A DNA stretch of 6,210 nucleotides from Sporichthyaceae bacterium (GTDB taxonomy: Bacteria > Actinomycetota > Actinomycetes > JACCYY01): assembly GCA_013696235.1 (NCBI GenBank), contig JACCYY010000338.1, forward strand, positions 1-6,210, written 5' to 3'. A program made the translations under genes and the position numbers. Positions 5,355 through 6,210 of the stretch are shown in pieces (within the stretch, counting starts at the first letter, position 1; each line of letters opens with the position of its first letter). The notes under the pieces were generated by a model. The model was given only the letters and a program-made list of their open reading frames with translations, was not told the DNA's origin and made no database searches.

Positions 5355-6131
5355 ATGCTCGCCGCCGTACTCACCCTGCCGGGCGCGGACCTCGGCCGGG
5401 ACCCGCTGCCGCGCCTCGTCGGCGGCCGGGCGCGACTAGGCTCGTCGATCGTGGCACTCCCGGACCCGCACGACCCGCACGACCCGGCCGATCCCCAGAC
5501 GATCGACGTCAGCGTCGACGTCGAGGAGGTCGTCGACATCGCGACGGAGAGCGTCGAGGCACGTTCGGCCCGCTTCGAGCGCGATGCGCTGCCGTTCCTC
5601 GACGCGCTGTACGCCGCCGGGCTGCGGATGACTCGCAATCCGGCCGATGCCGAGGACCTCGTGCAGGAGACCTTCGCGAAGGCGTACGCGTCGTTCCACC
5701 AGTTCCGACCCGGCACGAACCTCAAGGCCTGGCTCTACCGGATCCTCACCAACACGTTCATCAACAGCTACCGCAAGCAGCAGCGCCAGCCCAAGGTGTC
5801 CGGGAACGAGGACGTCCAGGACTGGCAGCTCGCACGGGCGGAGTCCCACCAGTCGACCGGACTCCGGTCGGCGGAGGCCGAGGCGCTCGAGCACCTGCCC
5901 GACTCCGACGTCAAGTCCGCACTCCAGTCGATCCCCGAGGACTTCCGGATCGCGGTGTATCTCGCTGACGTCGAGGGCTTCGCGTACAAGGAGATCGCCG
6001 AAATCATGGGCACCCCGATCGGCACCGTGATGTCGCGCTTGCACCGAGGACGCCGCCAGTTGCGTGGACTGCTCCACGAGTACGCCGCCGAGCGCGGGCT
6101 CGCGCCGGCCGGCGAGGCAAGGAGTACGTGA
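5355..6131 (+). CDS. sigR: ECF RNA polymerase sigma factor SigR (SigH in mycobacteria), long form
   Basis: SigR directs RNA polymerase to thioredoxin, mycothiol, protease and other thiol-oxidative-stress genes and is held inactive by the zinc anti-sigma factor RsrA. From the ATG at 5355 it has 258 residues. Region 2 spans about 74-145 ([20 protein letters not shown], then [17 protein letters not shown] and [21 protein letters not shown]). An acidic linker follows, then region 4 at about 188-240 with the helix-turn-helix [26 protein letters not shown]. These are near-signature sequences for the SigR/SigH group. The first 32 residues ([14 protein letters not shown]...) precede an in-frame GTG at 5451 that would give 226 residues, close to the 227 of S. 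coelicolor SigR. Codons in the extension are GC-rich at the third position, as in real coding sequence. Residues 37-48 are four DPx triplets. The gene follows a SigR-type promoter, and its TGA shares one base with the rsrA ATG. Confidence 0.95.
   Translation: MLAAVLTLPGADLGRDPLPRLVGGRARLGSSIVALPDPHDPHDPADPQTIDVSVDVEEVVDIATESVEARSARFERDALPFLDALYAAGLRMTRNPADAEDLVQETFAKAYASFHQFRPGTNLKAWLYRILTNTFINSYRKQQRQPKVSGNEDVQDWQLARAESHQSTGLRSAEAEALEHLPDSDVKSALQSIPEDFRIAVYLADVEGFAYKEIAEIMGTPIGTVMSRLHRGRRQLRGLLHEYAAERGLAPAGEARST
5437..5453 (+). promoter_or_regulatory. Possible internal promoter (-10 TAGGCT) and inner GTG start for short SigR
   Basis: TAGGCT at 5437-5442 fits the actinobacterial vegetative -10 form TAGRRT / TANNNT. 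It lies eight bases before an in-frame GTG at 5451-5453. A transcript starting near 5448-5451 would be leaderless or almost so and would encode the 226-residue SigR. No convincing TTGAC-like -35 lies 17-18 bases upstream, and no clear Shine-Dalgarno sequence serves this GTG. The element sits in the codons CGA CTA GGC TCG; CGA and CTA are uncommon choices here, which hints at selection on the DNA sequence. Confidence 0.4.
6119..6124 (+). promoter_or_regulatory. Ribosome binding site of rsrA inside the sigR 3' end
   Basis: AAGGAG lies six bases before the ATG at 6131, within the last sigR codons. It decides for the ATG rather than the in-frame GTG directly before it (6128), which would be only three bases away. 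Confidence 0.75.
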
Positions 6132-6210
6132 TGGGCTGCAGCGATTCCGATGACCTCGACTGCGTCGACGCCCTGGAGCGGGTCTACCTGTTCCTCGATG
6201 GCGAGATCGG
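6131..6210 (+). CDS. rsrA: Zinc-containing redox anti-sigma factor RsrA (3' truncated by window)
   Basis: Only the first 26 codons are present: [26 protein letters not shown]. RsrA binds SigR in its reduced zinc form; disulfide stress expels zinc and releases the sigma factor. Cys3 and Cys11 sit at the same positions as in S. coelicolor RsrA, where Cys11 is a zinc ligand and forms the trigger disulfide with Cys44. The segment ALERVYLFLDGEI matches the start of the first helix of the ZAS domain. The remaining ligands (His37, Cys41, Cys44 in S. coelicolor numbering) lie beyond the window. The ATG overlaps the sigR TGA by one base, and AAGGAG precedes it, so translation is likely coupled and expression of sigma and anti-sigma linked. 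Confidence 0.9.
   Translation, partial: MGCSDSDDLDCVDALERVYLFLDGEI

Noticed and set aside
4541..5725. Long minus-strand open frame of 394 codons opposite the hydrolase gene and sigR
   Set aside because: It covers two genes and a promoter region on the other strand, and its product is low-complexity Arg/Pro/Ser without domain signatures. It is a GC-rich shadow frame.

Overview
The window is GC-rich actinobacterial chromosome (Actinomycetota), with strong G/C bias at third codon positions and frequent GTG/TTG starts. Gene content and order match the conserved actinobacterial neighbourhood around the thiol-oxidative-stress sigma factor SigR (SigH in mycobacteria). As I recall it, the Mycobacterium tuberculosis sigH region also has a SRAP gene, aroA and rsgA close by in the same relative orientation. 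I cannot fix the genus; a Nocardioides-like relative is a guess. No tRNA, rRNA, CRISPR array, insertion sequence or sign of recent transfer was seen.

Left part (1-855, plus strand): the Gly/Ser/Arg-rich C-terminal tail of a gene entering from upstream, possibly a TPM-domain protein, then a small four-helix DUF2231-type membrane protein. These run convergently into the next unit, with only 27 bases between the stop codons.

Middle part (856-3717, minus strand): a compact operon in the order doxX-like, aroA (EPSP synthase, shikimate pathway), rsgA (30S-maturation GTPase). doxX and aroA are 10 bases apart. aroA and rsgA overlap by four bases (GTGA), which moves the likely rsgA start to a GTG at 1872. 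The likely aroA start is a TTG at 3146.

Right part (3770-6210, plus strand): divergent from doxX across 52 bases lie a SRAP/HMCES-type abasic-site DNA-protein crosslinking protein, a small alpha/beta hydrolase, then sigR and the start of rsrA. The sigR upstream region is the most informative part. It holds an exact match to the recalled SigR promoter consensus (GGGAAT, 18-base spacer from GGAAT, GTTG). A strong ribosome binding site (GGAGGA, 5-base spacing) follows, at an ATG that would give a 258-residue SigR. A second in-frame GTG 96 bases downstream, just after a TAGGCT -10-like element, would give a 226-residue SigR of the usual length. This mirrors the two-isoform SigR/SigR' feedback system described in Streptomyces. 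sigR and rsrA share one base (TGATG), and RsrA keeps Cys3 and Cys11, so the redox-sensing sigma/anti-sigma pair appears intact as far as the window goes.

Most of the window is conserved housekeeping and stress-response content. I see no undescribed system; the regulatory architecture of sigR is the point most worth following.
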